64,000 bases of DNA from UBA5859 sp041940025 (GTDB lineage Bacteria; Pseudomonadota; Gammaproteobacteria; UBA5859): assembly GCA_041940025.1 (NCBI GenBank), contig JBGTSY010000013.1:1-64000 (forward strand), read 5' to 3'. This document shows, in pieces, positions 25,397 to 34,541 of the stretch. The notes under the pieces were generated by a model that was not told the origin of the DNA, ran no database searches, and was given only the letters and a program-made list of their open reading frames with translations. Positions within the stretch are counted from its first letter, which is position 1. Each line of letters opens with the position of its first letter. The position numbers and the translations under genes are program-made.

Positions 25397-26692
25397 TTAG
25401 CTTTTAGACGTCTTTTCCCGCTGGCAAGCACGATACCCTATATCTGTTCGATAATGTGCTTGGTCAAAGTGGATCTGCTCCACTCTTTGATAGGCTTTTT
25501 CCTGAGCCGCAGAGACGGATTTGCCGAAGGCAGTCACACATAATACTCGTCCACCGTCAGTCACCAGGCGATCATTCTCGGAACGAACGCCGGCGTAAAA
25601 AATTTTTGTATCCGCATCCGATGAACCGTCTAGACCCTCAATCGGTACCCCCTTTTTGTATTTTCCAGGGTAACCGCCACTGGTCATCACCACACCTAAC
25701 GCAGCACGGCGATCCCAATTGGCAGTGAAACGGTGCAACTCATTATTAACGGCAGCACTACACAGGGCCGGTAAGTCACTCTGCAATCGCATTAAAATAG
25801 GCTGCGTTTCTGGATCACCAAATCGGCAGTTGTATTCCAACACCTTCGCCTGGCCCTGAGCGTCAATCATCAAACCGCAATAGAGAAATCCCATATAAGG
25901 GTGTCCATCTTCGGACATCCCCTTTACTGTGGGTAAAATCACCTCATTCATAATTTGAGTGTATATTTCATGGGTGATAACGGGTGCCGGAGAGTAGGCA
26001 CCCATACCGCCGGTGTTAGGTCCTTGATCTCCATCATCTCTCGCCTTGTGATCTTGAGAGGTGGCGAGGGGCAACACATGTTTGCCATCAGTCATCACAA
26101 TAAAGCTCGCCTCTTCTCCCTGTAGGAATTCTTCGATAATGACACGATGACCTGCCTCACCATAGATATTGCCCACGAGCATGCTTTCAATGGCCTGGGT
26201 CGCTTCCTGTTCAGTCATTGCAACCACGACACCTTTACCTGCTGCTAGTCCGTCGGCCTTGATTACAATAGGAGTACTCTGCTGTGTCACGTAGGCTTTC
26301 GCATCATATATGTTGCTAAAACAAGCGTACTTCGCTGTCGGTATTTCGTGCCTGGTTAAAAACTCTTTGCAAAATGCTTTTGAACCTTCTAATTGAGCCG
26401 CCTGTTTGTCCGGACCGAAACAGGCCAAACCCTTGGCCCTGAAAGCGTCTACCACGCCTAGTACCAAAGGGATTTCCGGTCCTACTATGGTGAGATCTAT
26501 CGATTCTTTTTCGGCAAAATTCACTAACCCGGAAATGTCATTGCTGGCGATCGATACATTAGTGACCTTGGGTTCTAGAGCGGTACCGGCATTTCCTGGC
26601 GCCACCCAAACTGACTCGACACGAGAGGACTGTGCACATTTCCAAGCCATGGCATGTTCCCGTCCTCCATTGCCAATAATTAATACTTTCAT
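25397..26692 (-). CDS. purD: phosphoribosylamine-glycine ligase (GAR synthetase)
   Basis: A 431-residue ATP-grasp enzyme catalysing the second step of purine synthesis, joining glycine to phosphoribosylamine. Visible landmarks are the N-terminal MKVLIIGNGGREHA, the ATP-grasp KADGLAAGKGVVVA and the catalytic DHKARDDGDQGPNTGGMGAYSP and EYNCRFGDPETQP segments. The length is normal. It starts 12 bases after purH and shares its operon, as in many gammaproteobacteria. Confidence 0.97.
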   Translation of the reverse strand: MKVLIIGNGGREHAMAWKCAQSSRVESVWVAPGNAGTALEPKVTNVSIASNDISGLVNFAEKESIDLTIVGPEIPLVLGVVDAFRAKGLACFGPDKQAAQLEGSKAFCKEFLTRHEIPTAKYACFSNIYDAKAYVTQQSTPIVIKADGLAAGKGVVVAMTEQEATQAIESMLVGNIYGEAGHRVIIEEFLQGEEASFIVMTDGKHVLPLATSQDHKARDDGDQGPNTGGMGAYSPAPVITHEIYTQIMNEVILPTVKGMSEDGHPYMGFLYCGLMIDAQGQAKVLEYNCRFGDPETQPILMRLQSDLPALCSAAVNNELHRFTANWDRRAALGVVMTSGGYPGKYKKGVPIEGLDGSSDADTKIFYAGVRSENDRLVTDGGRVLCVTAFGKSVSAAQEKAYQRVEQIHFDQAHYRTDIGYRACQREKTSKS

Positions 26693-26704
26693 GATAATTA
26701 TTTC

Positions 26705-28270
26705 CTAATGACGAAAATGACGAATCCCAGTGAACACCATTGCCATATTGTGTTCATTTGCAGCAGCTATGACTTCTTGATCTCTCATTGATCCGCCGGG
26801 TTGAATCACCGCTGTGACGCCTTTCTCTGCGGCATAATCCAGTCCATCACGAAATGGAAAAAATGCATCAGACGCCATTACCGAACCGTTAATTTCCAGT
26901 TCAGCTTGCTTGGCTTTGAGACAGGCGATTTCACTACTGATTACTCGACTCATTTGTCCTGCGCCAATGCCGATGGTTTGTTGATTGCGGCACAAAACGA
27001 TGGCGTTGGATTTCACATACTTTACTATGTTCCAAGCGAACAAAAGATCCTTTAACTCATCATCGTCTGGTTGACGTTCTGTGACTACTTTTAACGTGGC
27101 CTGTTCAGGACCACGTGCATCTTTTTGCTGCACCAGCAAACCACCGCCCACCCGTTTATAGTCCAACGTACTTACCCCTGAGGAAACAGAATCATTTACT
27201 GTGAGTACTCGTACATTGGGTTTGCTGGCGAGAATGGGTAAGGCATTTGGTTTGATGTCTGTGGCAATGAGCACTTCCACAAATTGACGTTCAAGAATGG
27301 TTTCGGCCGTGTGCGCATCCAATGTGCCGTTAAACGCAATGATCCCTCCAAAAGCTGAAGTTTTATCGCTGTCATAGGCTTTGTTATAGGCCTCTAGCGC
27401 TGTTTTTCGTACAGCCACACCACAGGGGTTCGCATGCTTCACAATCACACATGCAGTCTCATTGTTAAATTGCTGCACACACTCAATGGCCGCATCACTG
27501 TCGTTGATATTGTTAAAAGACAAGGCTTTCCCTTGAATCAATTGCGCACTGGCGATAGTCCCTTTGGGAGTTGGACGTTCCACGTAAAACGCCGCCATTT
27601 GATGTGGGTTCTCCCCATAGCGTAGTTCCTCTTTTTTGTGTAGCTGAAGATTGAGGGTTCTGGGAAACTTTCCTGCGCGATTGTCTTCTGTATGGCGTCC
27701 TAAATAATTGGCTATGGCACCATCGTATCGAGCGCAGTGCTCAAAGGCTTTGACTGCCAATGAATATCGTTGGATCTCAGTCGTTCCGTGATCTGCCAGA
27801 AGCTGTTCCGAGAGCCAATGATAATCATCAGGATCAACCACCACTGTCACATCCGGATAGTTTTTTGCCCCTGCTCGGAGCATGCTCGGCCCGCCAATAT
27901 CTATATTTTCAATAGCAGTTGATAAATTAACATCCGGTTGAGCGACAGTTTGCTCAAAGGGATAGAGATTTACCACCACTAAATCGATTGGTTTGATTTG
28001 ATGTTGGCACATGATTTCATCGTCGATACCGCGACGGCCAAGTAATCCGCCGTGGATGAGCGGATGCAGGGTTTTGACTCTACCAGCCATCAGTTCCGGA
28101 AAACCAGTATAGTCAGAGACATCAATGACGGGTATTTGATTCTTTTTTAATAACTCGGCAGTCCCCCCGGTAGAGAGTAATTCGATGCCTTTTTTTTCTA
28201 GAGTTTGTGCTAGGGAGACGATCCCATTTTTGTCAGATACGCTTAATAGAGCGCGGCGAATAACACTCAT
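26705..28270 (-). CDS. purH: bifunctional AICAR formyltransferase / IMP cyclohydrolase
   Basis: A 521-residue bifunctional enzyme for the last two steps of IMP synthesis. The N-terminal cyclohydrolase part (about 1-200) has RALLSVSDKNG and STGGTAELL, and the C-terminal transformylase part has ELRYGENPHQ, the catalytic KHANPCGVA segment and SDAFFPFRDG. The start is set at MSVIRRALLS, as in the family, rather than at an upstream frame extension of 12 codons. It follows fis by 117 bases and precedes purD in the same direction. Confidence 0.97.
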   Translation of the reverse strand: MSVIRRALLSVSDKNGIVSLAQTLEKKGIELLSTGGTAELLKKNQIPVIDVSDYTGFPELMAGRVKTLHPLIHGGLLGRRGIDDEIMCQHQIKPIDLVVVNLYPFEQTVAQPDVNLSTAIENIDIGGPSMLRAGAKNYPDVTVVVDPDDYHWLSEQLLADHGTTEIQRYSLAVKAFEHCARYDGAIANYLGRHTEDNRAGKFPRTLNLQLHKKEELRYGENPHQMAAFYVERPTPKGTIASAQLIQGKALSFNNINDSDAAIECVQQFNNETACVIVKHANPCGVAVRKTALEAYNKAYDSDKTSAFGGIIAFNGTLDAHTAETILERQFVEVLIATDIKPNALPILASKPNVRVLTVNDSVSSGVSTLDYKRVGGGLLVQQKDARGPEQATLKVVTERQPDDDELKDLLFAWNIVKYVKSNAIVLCRNQQTIGIGAGQMSRVISSEIACLKAKQAELEINGSVMASDAFFPFRDGLDYAAEKGVTAVIQPGGSMRDQEVIAAANEHNMAMVFTGIRHFRH

Positions 28271-28310
28271 AATGTCACTTTGTGTGAGATTTATTGAAAA
28301 ACGCAATTGT

Positions 28311-28344
28311 GCCAGAATTCAGCCCTAAAAGCTGAATTACTGGC
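28311..28344 (-). other. hairpin between fis and purH
   Basis: GCCAGAATTCAGC and GCTGAATTACTGGC pair over 13 bases with a single bulged A and a 7-base loop. It sits in the fis-purH gap. On the minus strand no T-run follows, so it is not a standard terminator; it may be a processing site, an attenuator-like leader for purH or a weak terminator for dusB-fis. Confidence 0.45.
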
Positions 28345-28386
28345 TTTCAAATATCAAATTATTGAGTGTTAACGTCAGGTACCTGG

Positions 28387-28677
28387 CTAATTTAGATTGT
28401 AGCGCTTCAGCTTTTTACGCAGCGTACCACGATTTAAACCTAAAATTTCGGATGCTTTGCTCTGGTTGCCATTTGTGTAGCGCATCACCTCTTCCAGCAG
28501 CGGTAGTTCAATCTCCTGTAGTACCAATTGATATAGATTTTCGGGTGCGATATCCCCCAATTCTGACAAGTACCCAGCTAGCGCATGACTCACCTGTTCT
28601 CTTAAAGTGAGCGCTTGTTCTTGGTTTTCCTGTTCGTTAGATCGATTTTTTATGACATATAAGCCCTGAGCGGTCAT
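28387..28677 (-). CDS. fis: nucleoid protein Fis
   Basis: A 96-residue homodimeric nucleoid and regulatory protein, close to the 98 residues of E. coli Fis. The C-terminal helix-turn-helix NQSKASEILGLNRGTLRKKLKRY is highly conserved. The start at 28677 is supported by a GGGGAGGAG box and by coupling: the ATG overlaps the dusB stop codon as ATGA. Genes dusB and fis are linked in this way in many gammaproteobacteria, and the order dusB-fis-purH is typical of the Pseudomonas lineage. Confidence 0.95.
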   Translation of the reverse strand: MTAQGLYVIKNRSNEQENQEQALTLREQVSHALAGYLSELGDIAPENLYQLVLQEIELPLLEEVMRYTNGNQSKASEILGLNRGTLRKKLKRYNLN

Positions 28678-29657
28678 ATGATTGGCTCCTCCCCTTCTGC
28701 TAAGCGACAAAATAGGTCCGTGATCAGCTGTTGTTGCATGTGGCATGAACTAGCTTTGTTTATCATTCTTATTCGATCACGGGTTATCTTTAACTGGTGT
28801 AAATAACTGGTTAAATGTTTGCGCGCGACACGTACACCAAGTGCCTCCCCATAATGCACATGTAAGTCATGTAGGTGTTCTAGCACTGTGTCTCTAATTT
28901 TTTTTAAACTAGGTGGAGTGAGACAGGTACCAGTCTTTAAATAGTGAGAAATTTCGTTGAACAACCACGGCCGCCCCTGGGCCGCTCTTCCTATCATGAC
29001 CGCATCTGCGTTCGTGTATTCTAATACAAATTTTGCTTTGGTAGGATCAATTATGTCACCGTTCGCGATTATCGGGATTTTGACGCTCTGTTTTATTGCT
29101 GCGATGGTATCGTATTCTGCTTCGCCCTTAAATTTGTCGGCTCGGGTGCGCCCGTGCACTGTGAGTGCTTGAATGCCGCATTGTTCGGCGATTTGAGCAA
29201 TCTTGATGCCGTTGCGGGTGTTTGGACACCAACCGGTTCTTATTTTGAGGGTCACGGCTACTGGCACAGCAGCAACCACCGACTTAAGAATACTTTCTAC
29301 CTTTTTTTCATGTCGTAACAAACTTGAGCCTGCAGCCTGATGACACACTTTTTTAGCTGGACAACCCATGTTGATGTCTATTAGTTGTGCACCATTTGTG
29401 TATTGATACTGTGCATATTCCGCTAATTGATGCGCATCACTGCCCGCAATTTGCACCGCGCAAAATGATTCATCAGTTCCTGTTCTTCTCAGCTGGGAAG
29501 TGGCGGAGTGCCTCAGTTCCACGCGTGCACTTGTCATCTCGGAATAGGTAAATGCAGCGCCGTGTTTTCGGCAGACGCGGCGATAGGGGAGATCGCTTAT
29601 CCCCGCCATGGGGGCAGCAAGTACATTCGATTTGAGTTGGAAATGTCCCAAACGCAT
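28674..29657 (-). CDS. dusB: tRNA-dihydrouridine synthase B
   Basis: A 327-residue FMN-dependent enzyme that reduces uridine 17 in tRNA in the D-loop. The opening APMAGISDLPYRRVC, the catalytic Cys99 in INMGCPAKKVC, and the later LTVHGRTRADKFKGEADYD-like and NGDI segments fit DusB. The stop overlaps the fis start by four bases. Cys105 at the end of the active-site motif replaces the Asn found in E. coli. The length is standard. Confidence 0.95.
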   Translation of the reverse strand: MRLGHFQLKSNVLAAPMAGISDLPYRRVCRKHGAAFTYSEMTSARVELRHSATSQLRRTGTDESFCAVQIAGSDAHQLAEYAQYQYTNGAQLIDINMGCPAKKVCHQAAGSSLLRHEKKVESILKSVVAAVPVAVTLKIRTGWCPNTRNGIKIAQIAEQCGIQALTVHGRTRADKFKGEAEYDTIAAIKQSVKIPIIANGDIIDPTKAKFVLEYTNADAVMIGRAAQGRPWLFNEISHYLKTGTCLTPPSLKKIRDTVLEHLHDLHVHYGEALGVRVARKHLTSYLHQLKITRDRIRMINKASSCHMQQQLITDLFCRLAEGEEPII

Positions 29658-29777
29658 ATTGCACTACCCTATATAAAACTCACGGATTCTACTCTTGTTA
29701 GGATGAGCTTTAAATCACTTCCCTAATAGATAAATTATATGGTTTAGAATAATGACTATTATGAGTAGTCTAATTCG

Positions 29778-30548
29778 CTACCTAGGAGCGGCTGTTAAAT
29801 GCTCATAAAATCTGAACGAGTAGCCCGCAACTCTTTGCTTGGGCTCACGAATCGTGAGAGATATGTGGACGGGCTTATTGCTTGGCATGTGGCCGAGTCC
29901 GTCGTCATAAATATATTCTTTAGGTGTAAATTGTCGCGTGGCGATTAATTGTCCGCGAGAACCAGTTAAGTTGAGTTCGATAACTGGGAAAGGCTGATCA
30001 AAGTCGGTTTTGCTCTCTATCACCAAATTTAATTCCAGCGCAGTTTTTTCTGTCTGAGCTGTTCTAATGTCGCTGCTCAGAATATGAATTAAAGTAACGT
30101 CAGTTAAGGCTGGGAGTCGACAATCTATTTGAGAGCAGATTCGATTAACCCACGGCCTGAGTTGCGGCATGTCTCTTAGATCTGCGCGTATAAACCAGAG
30201 TAGTTGTGCGACTAAAATAAGGGATAACAGGATGACTCCTAATGACCATTTGAAGGTATTCGCTGCTTCCGACTGCCCCTCTTTTGAAATTTGAGAGAGG
30301 GTGTCAGTATCGGTGGTCAGATCAAAATCAGCAAACTTATCTATAGGTTCTGCCGGGACGTCATCCTCAAATGCTGAAAATCCCTGCTTCGGATCCATAG
30401 GTTCAGAGGCCTCAATTGTGTCTTCAGGGAGCTCTGAATAGGAGATAGGTATGTCACAGTTGGGACAAGGAATGCTGCCAGATTCTGGATCTACCTGCTG
30501 CACGTCAAATACAAAATTTGTGTCGCAGTGCGGGCAGCTTAATTCCAT
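29778..30548 (-). CDS. zinc-ribbon and DUF3426 domain protein
   Basis: About 256 residues. The N-terminus has a zinc ribbon (CPHCDTNF and CPNCDIP), an acidic linker, one membrane segment (WSLGVILLSLILVAQLLWF, near 124-142) and a C-terminal DUF3426 domain carrying the pattern LRPWVNRICSQIDCRLPAL. The family is a conserved single-pass membrane protein of unknown role, normally found between prmA and dusB, as here. The start is set at MELSCPHC; a nine-residue longer frame also exists. Confidence 0.85.
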   Translation of the reverse strand: MELSCPHCDTNFVFDVQQVDPESGSIPCPNCDIPISYSELPEDTIEASEPMDPKQGFSAFEDDVPAEPIDKFADFDLTTDTDTLSQISKEGQSEAANTFKWSLGVILLSLILVAQLLWFIRADLRDMPQLRPWVNRICSQIDCRLPALTDVTLIHILSSDIRTAQTEKTALELNLVIESKTDFDQPFPVIELNLTGSRGQLIATRQFTPKEYIYDDGLGHMPSNKPVHISLTIREPKQRVAGYSFRFYEHLTAAPR

Positions 30549-30623
30549 CAATCCATTCCCAAAACATAAAAGCATTAAGCTTATTCAGCTCGACCTATTT
30601 CTGCAAGCCCTGACTTTGATTAT

Positions 30624-31517
30624 CTAAGAGCATATGTCAGAGGCCAAACAGCCCCATTCTTGCTGTTGCGCATATGGACGCAACTCAATGATTGGTGCAT
30701 ATTCGTGAATGATCTGTTGTTGCTGGTCCTGCAGAATACCACTCAGAAGCAGTCGACTTTTTTGTTTCAGCAGTGTTTGTATAGTGGGTGCTAATTCCAC
30801 GAGGGTGTTGGCGAGAATATTGGCGACAACAATATCGAAATGGTGGTGTGGGAGATCTTCGAGTGTCGACACACACAGACGCTCTCCCACTCCGTTTAAC
30901 TCACCGTTGTCTCGTGTCGCCTGTTGTGCTTGGTGATCGATATCCACCGCGTAGACTTGTTTCGCACCAAGTTTCAATGCTGCAATGGAAAGGATGCCGC
31001 TACCGCAACCGAGATCGAGTAGAGTTTCGTCACCTTGAATATTCTCATCAAGCCAGGCTAAACACATCTTCGTCGTTGGGTGGGCGCCAGTGCCAAAGGC
31101 AATGCCAGGATCTAAACGAATGACCACTGCACCAGGATCCATAGGTGGAATTTCCCAACTGGGGCAAATCCACAGTCGTTGGCCACAGCGCGTAGTGGAA
31201 AATTGATCTCGCCCAGACAGACTCCAGGGTTTATCTTCTACAGGTGTGCAAATAAAATCAGTCACATGAAGCTTGGGAAATGTCGCCAGAGTTTGCTGTA
31301 CAACCAAGTCTATATTGGCATCGGGTGCAAACAGCGCCGTCAGTTTGACTTGCGGCCACAGAGGATGTGAATCAATGGGTGGCTCAAAGATTGGTTGATG
31401 TCCATTGTCCTCGATACTGACTGCGTGAGCGCCTAGGTGATTCAGTTGCTCACAGAGTAGATCCGCTTGTTGTTGGTCAATGGGGATCGTGAGTTGCTTC
31501 CATACCACGGTGATCAA
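30624..31517 (-). CDS. prmA: ribosomal protein L11 methyltransferase
   Basis: A 297-residue S-adenosylmethionine-dependent methyltransferase that trimethylates ribosomal protein L11. The N-terminal substrate-recognition domain occupies about 1-60 and the catalytic Rossmann fold carries LDLGCGSGILSIAALKLGA, followed by DIVVANILANTL, the family NPP-like motif. The start overlaps the end of accC by four bases. The length matches PrmA (293 in E. coli). Confidence 0.95.
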   Translation of the reverse strand: MITVVWKQLTIPIDQQQADLLCEQLNHLGAHAVSIEDNGHQPIFEPPIDSHPLWPQVKLTALFAPDANIDLVVQQTLATFPKLHVTDFICTPVEDKPWSLSGRDQFSTTRCGQRLWICPSWEIPPMDPGAVVIRLDPGIAFGTGAHPTTKMCLAWLDENIQGDETLLDLGCGSGILSIAALKLGAKQVYAVDIDHQAQQATRDNGELNGVGERLCVSTLEDLPHHHFDIVVANILANTLVELAPTIQTLLKQKSRLLLSGILQDQQQQIIHEYAPIIELRPYAQQQEWGCLASDICS

Positions 31518-32866
31518 CTACTAGATTGAGCGAGTTTCTTTTCCAAATAGTGGATGTTAGTCCCACCGTGCTGAAAATTGGCGTCGTTGAGGAGGTTACT
31601 ATGCAGTGGGATGTTGGTTTTAATGCCCTCAATGATGATCTCTTCCAATGCATTGCGCATCCGTGCAATGGCAATTTCCCGAGTTTCTCCATGAGCTATT
31701 AGTTTGCCTATCATGGAGTCGTAATAAGGTGGTACCTGGTAACTGGTATAGATATGGGAGTCGAGCCGGATCCCCGGCCCACCAGGGGGTTGGAACACTT
31801 CAATTGGACCAGGAGAGGGCATAAAGGTTTTAGGATCTTCAGCATTGATTCGGCACTCAATTGCATGGCCAGTCAGTTTTACATCTTGTTGTTGGATAGC
31901 TAAGGGCTCTCCTGAAGCCACCAGTAGTTGCTGACGAACAATATCCACGCCTGTCACCATCTCAGTGACGGGATGCTCTACCTGAACTCGAGTATTCATC
32001 TCAATAAAGTAGAACTCGCCATCCTCATATAAAAACTCAAAAGTGCCTGCGCCTCTGTAGTTGATCTCTTGACAGGCATCCACGCAAAGTTGGCCCATAC
32101 GCTCTCGTTGTTCCGGAGTAATACCGGGAGCCGGGCTTTCTTCAATGACTTTTTGATGACGTCGTTGCATGGAGCAATCTCGTTCACCCAGGTGGATCAT
32201 ATGCCCATTTTCGTCGGCAAGAACTTGGAACTCCACGTGGCGGGGGTTTTCCAAATATTTTTCCATATAAACCTTGTCATCATTAAAAGCCGATTTTGCT
32301 TCTGACTTAGTCAAAGAGATAGCATTGAGTAGCGCGGCTTCGGTTCTGACTACACGCATCCCACGTCCACCACCGCCACCGGAGGCTTTGATAATCACCG
32401 GGTAACCAATGGCCTCTGCACAGCGGTAAATTTCCTTTGGTTTTTGCTCATCTAGCGGACCTTCAGAGCCCGGAACACAAGGTACCCCGGCTTTCTTCAT
32501 TGCTTCCAAGGCGGACAGTTTGTCTCCCATTACGCGAATGGTTTCTGGCCTAGGACCAATAAAGACATAACCACTTTTCTCTACACATTCTGCAAAATCT
32601 GCATTTTCAGAGAGGAATCCGTAACCAGGATGAATGCCTTCTGCATCAGTGACTTGAGCTGCTGAAATAATAGCAGGTACATTCAGATAGCTCTCGGCGG
32701 GCGAAGGTGGGCCAATGCAGACAGCTTCGTCGGCCAGTAACACGTGTTTGAGATCGCGATCTGCTTCTGAGTGTAATGCCACTGTTTTAATGCCGAGTTC
32801 ACGGCAGGCACGTAGAATTCGCAACGCAATCTCGCCACGGTTGGCTATGATAATTTTTCTTAACAT
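31514..32866 (-). CDS. accC: acetyl-CoA carboxylase, biotin carboxylase subunit
   Basis: A 450-residue ATP-grasp enzyme that carboxylates the biotin on AccB in the first step of fatty acid synthesis. Motifs include GEIALRILRACRELGI, the glycine-rich KASGGGGGRGMRVV loop, the ERDCSMQRRHQKVIEE biotin carboxylase signature and the EMNTRVQVEHPVTE catalytic loop. It is 42 bases downstream of accB and overlaps prmA. Confidence 0.97.
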   Translation of the reverse strand: MLRKIIIANRGEIALRILRACRELGIKTVALHSEADRDLKHVLLADEAVCIGPPSPAESYLNVPAIISAAQVTDAEGIHPGYGFLSENADFAECVEKSGYVFIGPRPETIRVMGDKLSALEAMKKAGVPCVPGSEGPLDEQKPKEIYRCAEAIGYPVIIKASGGGGGRGMRVVRTEAALLNAISLTKSEAKSAFNDDKVYMEKYLENPRHVEFQVLADENGHMIHLGERDCSMQRRHQKVIEESPAPGITPEQRERMGQLCVDACQEINYRGAGTFEFLYEDGEFYFIEMNTRVQVEHPVTEMVTGVDIVRQQLLVASGEPLAIQQQDVKLTGHAIECRINAEDPKTFMPSPGPIEVFQPPGGPGIRLDSHIYTSYQVPPYYDSMIGKLIAHGETREIAIARMRNALEEIIIEGIKTNIPLHSNLLNDANFQHGGTNIHYLEKKLAQSSS

Positions 32867-32908
32867 AGTTAACTCTTGATTGAGTGATTGGGGATCACAA
32901 TGGGTCGA

Positions 32909-33385
32909 CTAACTGATGACAAAAAGTGGTTGACCAAATTCTACTGGTTGTCCATTTTCACCTAAAATAGCTTTAACCACACCGGAGACATCGGACTCTA
33001 TTTGGTTCATCATTTTCATGGCTTCAATGATACAGAGCACCTCTCCTGGTTCTACTTTTTGCCCCACAGACACAAAAGGTTTTGCTTCCGGGGTAGAAGC
33101 GGCATAGAAGGTGCCTACCATCGGCGACTTGATTGTATGCCCTTTGATGGCGGATGAATCCCGTGGACCCGGCTGTTCTGGTGCAGGAGCCGGACCAGTG
33201 GAGCTGGGCTCTAAAGGTGGCGGTGGCGCGGCGGCGACAAACTGAGCGGGGGCGGCCGATGCGACAGGTGAGAAGCTACTTGCGCGGCTAATGCGCACTG
33301 ACTCTTCACCCTCGTGGATTTCAATTTCAGCCACATCGGATTCTTCTAATAGCTCGATTAACTTTTTAACTTTTCTAATATCCAT
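32909..33385 (-). CDS. accB: acetyl-CoA carboxylase, biotin carboxyl carrier protein
   Basis: A 158-residue carrier with an N-terminal dimerisation part (MDIRKVKKLIELLEESD), an Ala/Pro-rich flexible linker and a C-terminal biotinyl domain with EAMKMMNQIESD, where the lysine between methionines carries biotin. The start at the ATG of MDIRK is preferred to a TTG 12 bases upstream. The aroQ stop is directly upstream, so translation is probably coupled. The arrangement aroQ-accB-accC is widely conserved. Confidence 0.95.
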   Translation of the reverse strand: MDIRKVKKLIELLEESDVAEIEIHEGEESVRISRASSFSPVASAAPAQFVAAAPPPPLEPSSTGPAPAPEQPGPRDSSAIKGHTIKSPMVGTFYAASTPEAKPFVSVGQKVEPGEVLCIIEAMKMMNQIESDVSGVVKAILGENGQPVEFGQPLFVIS

Positions 33386-33397
33386 ATTTCTACTCAA

Positions 33398-33841
33398 CTA
33401 CTCGTTATTTAGGCGATGAATCACGCCTTCCAAAGCTAATAAATAGGCAAGAGAGCCCAATCCAGAAATGACGCCCTCTGCAATGTCAGAGAAGTAAGAC
33501 AGATGTCGAAATTCTTCTCTTTTATATATGTTGGATAAATGCAGCTCTATGAAAGGGATTTGCACTGCAATGAGTGCGTCCCTCAAGGCGATACTGGTGT
33601 GAGTCAGTGCCGCCGGATTGAGTATAATAAAATCAACCTGGTCCTCTGGTGCATTGTGCACGCGGGCAATCAATTCATGCTCTGCATTACTTTGAAATGA
33701 CTGCAGTCGAATGCCAACTTCACTGGCACGATCCCTTAGTTTTTTTGTGATGCTGGAGAGTGTATCCGTGCCATATATTTCTGGCTCCCGGTTACCCAGC
33801 AAATTTAAATTCGGGCCATGTAGAACAAGTACTGTAGACAT
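33398..33841 (-). CDS. aroQ: type II 3-dehydroquinate dehydratase
   Basis: A 147-residue type II dehydroquinase for the third step of the shikimate pathway, forming a dodecamer. It begins with LVLHGPNLNLLGNREPEIYG, contains FQSNAEHELI and the catalytic FIILNPAALTHTS and ELHLSNIYKREEFRHLSYFSDIAEGVISGLG segments read in pieces. The start at MSTVLVLHG is chosen; a frame extension of ten codons upstream is not typical. It is the first gene of the accB-accC group. Confidence 0.95.
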   Translation of the reverse strand: MSTVLVLHGPNLNLLGNREPEIYGTDTLSSITKKLRDRASEVGIRLQSFQSNAEHELIARVHNAPEDQVDFIILNPAALTHTSIALRDALIAVQIPFIELHLSNIYKREEFRHLSYFSDIAEGVISGLGSLAYLLALEGVIHRLNNE

Positions 33842-34001
33842 CTTATCAGGCGCAGAATGGACTGCCTTCAACTTTCAGTATCAAAATCAGTATGACTATC
33901 GTGCGGATTGTGCCTAAGTTCTTAAAGATTGTCTAGTTTTAAACATTTGAACCCAAGATCGCGTCAAATCGACGCAAAATATTTATATTCTTAATGTAAA
34001 T

Positions 34002-34541
34002 TTATTGTCTCAGCCAACTTTCTAGAATCTTTTCGTCAAGTTCTCCTAGATGCTTTTGTTCAATTTCACCCGCGGCATTAACCAGCACTGAAAATGGCAA
34101 GGCTCCAATTTCATTGCCCAACTGTTGTGCGAACTTCATACCCCTATGCTCGGCATTGATATTGATATAGTTTAACGGCAATTGTTTACTGAATTGGGTG
34201 ACATTGTCTTTACTGTCGATGGCTATGCCCAGCAAGCGCACATTCGCAGCTTCGAAATGAGCCAGCTGATTGTTCAGCAGAGGGATTTCATCCCGGCAAG
34301 GTTCGCACCAGGGTGCCCAGAAATTCAGCAGTAGTTTTTCGCCGGAATAGGCAGAGAGGTTCGTTACTTGATCCGGGTTTGAACTCAGGTTAAACAACAA
34401 GATGGACTCATCCACCTTGGCCGCATCTGTGGGAAAATTCATTTTCTGGAATGTGGCTGCGCCCGCCAACGTGCCCGCCAGTGCCACCAGCAACAATAGG
34501 CCGGTGCGCAAACTAGATCTGTTTTGTCCATGCATTCGCAT
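34002..34541 (-). CDS. TlpA/ResA-like periplasmic thiol-disulfide oxidoreductase
   Basis: A 179-residue membrane-anchored thioredoxin-fold protein. A hydrophobic N-terminal segment (about 12-30) directs it to the periplasm and the redox site is WAPWCEPCRDEIP, as in TlpA and ResA. It overlaps the end of dsbD by about 29 bases, so it is translated together with that reductase and is a likely electron acceptor from it, perhaps in cytochrome c maturation or protein repair. The start could also be the ATG six bases later. Confidence 0.88.
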   Translation of the reverse strand: MRMHGQNRSSLRTGLLLLVALAGTLAGAATFQKMNFPTDAAKVDESILLFNLSSNPDQVTNLSAYSGEKLLLNFWAPWCEPCRDEIPLLNNQLAHFEAANVRLLGIAIDSKDNVTQFSKQLPLNYININAEHRGMKFAQQLGNEIGALPFSVLVNAAGEIEQKHLGELDEKILESWLRQ

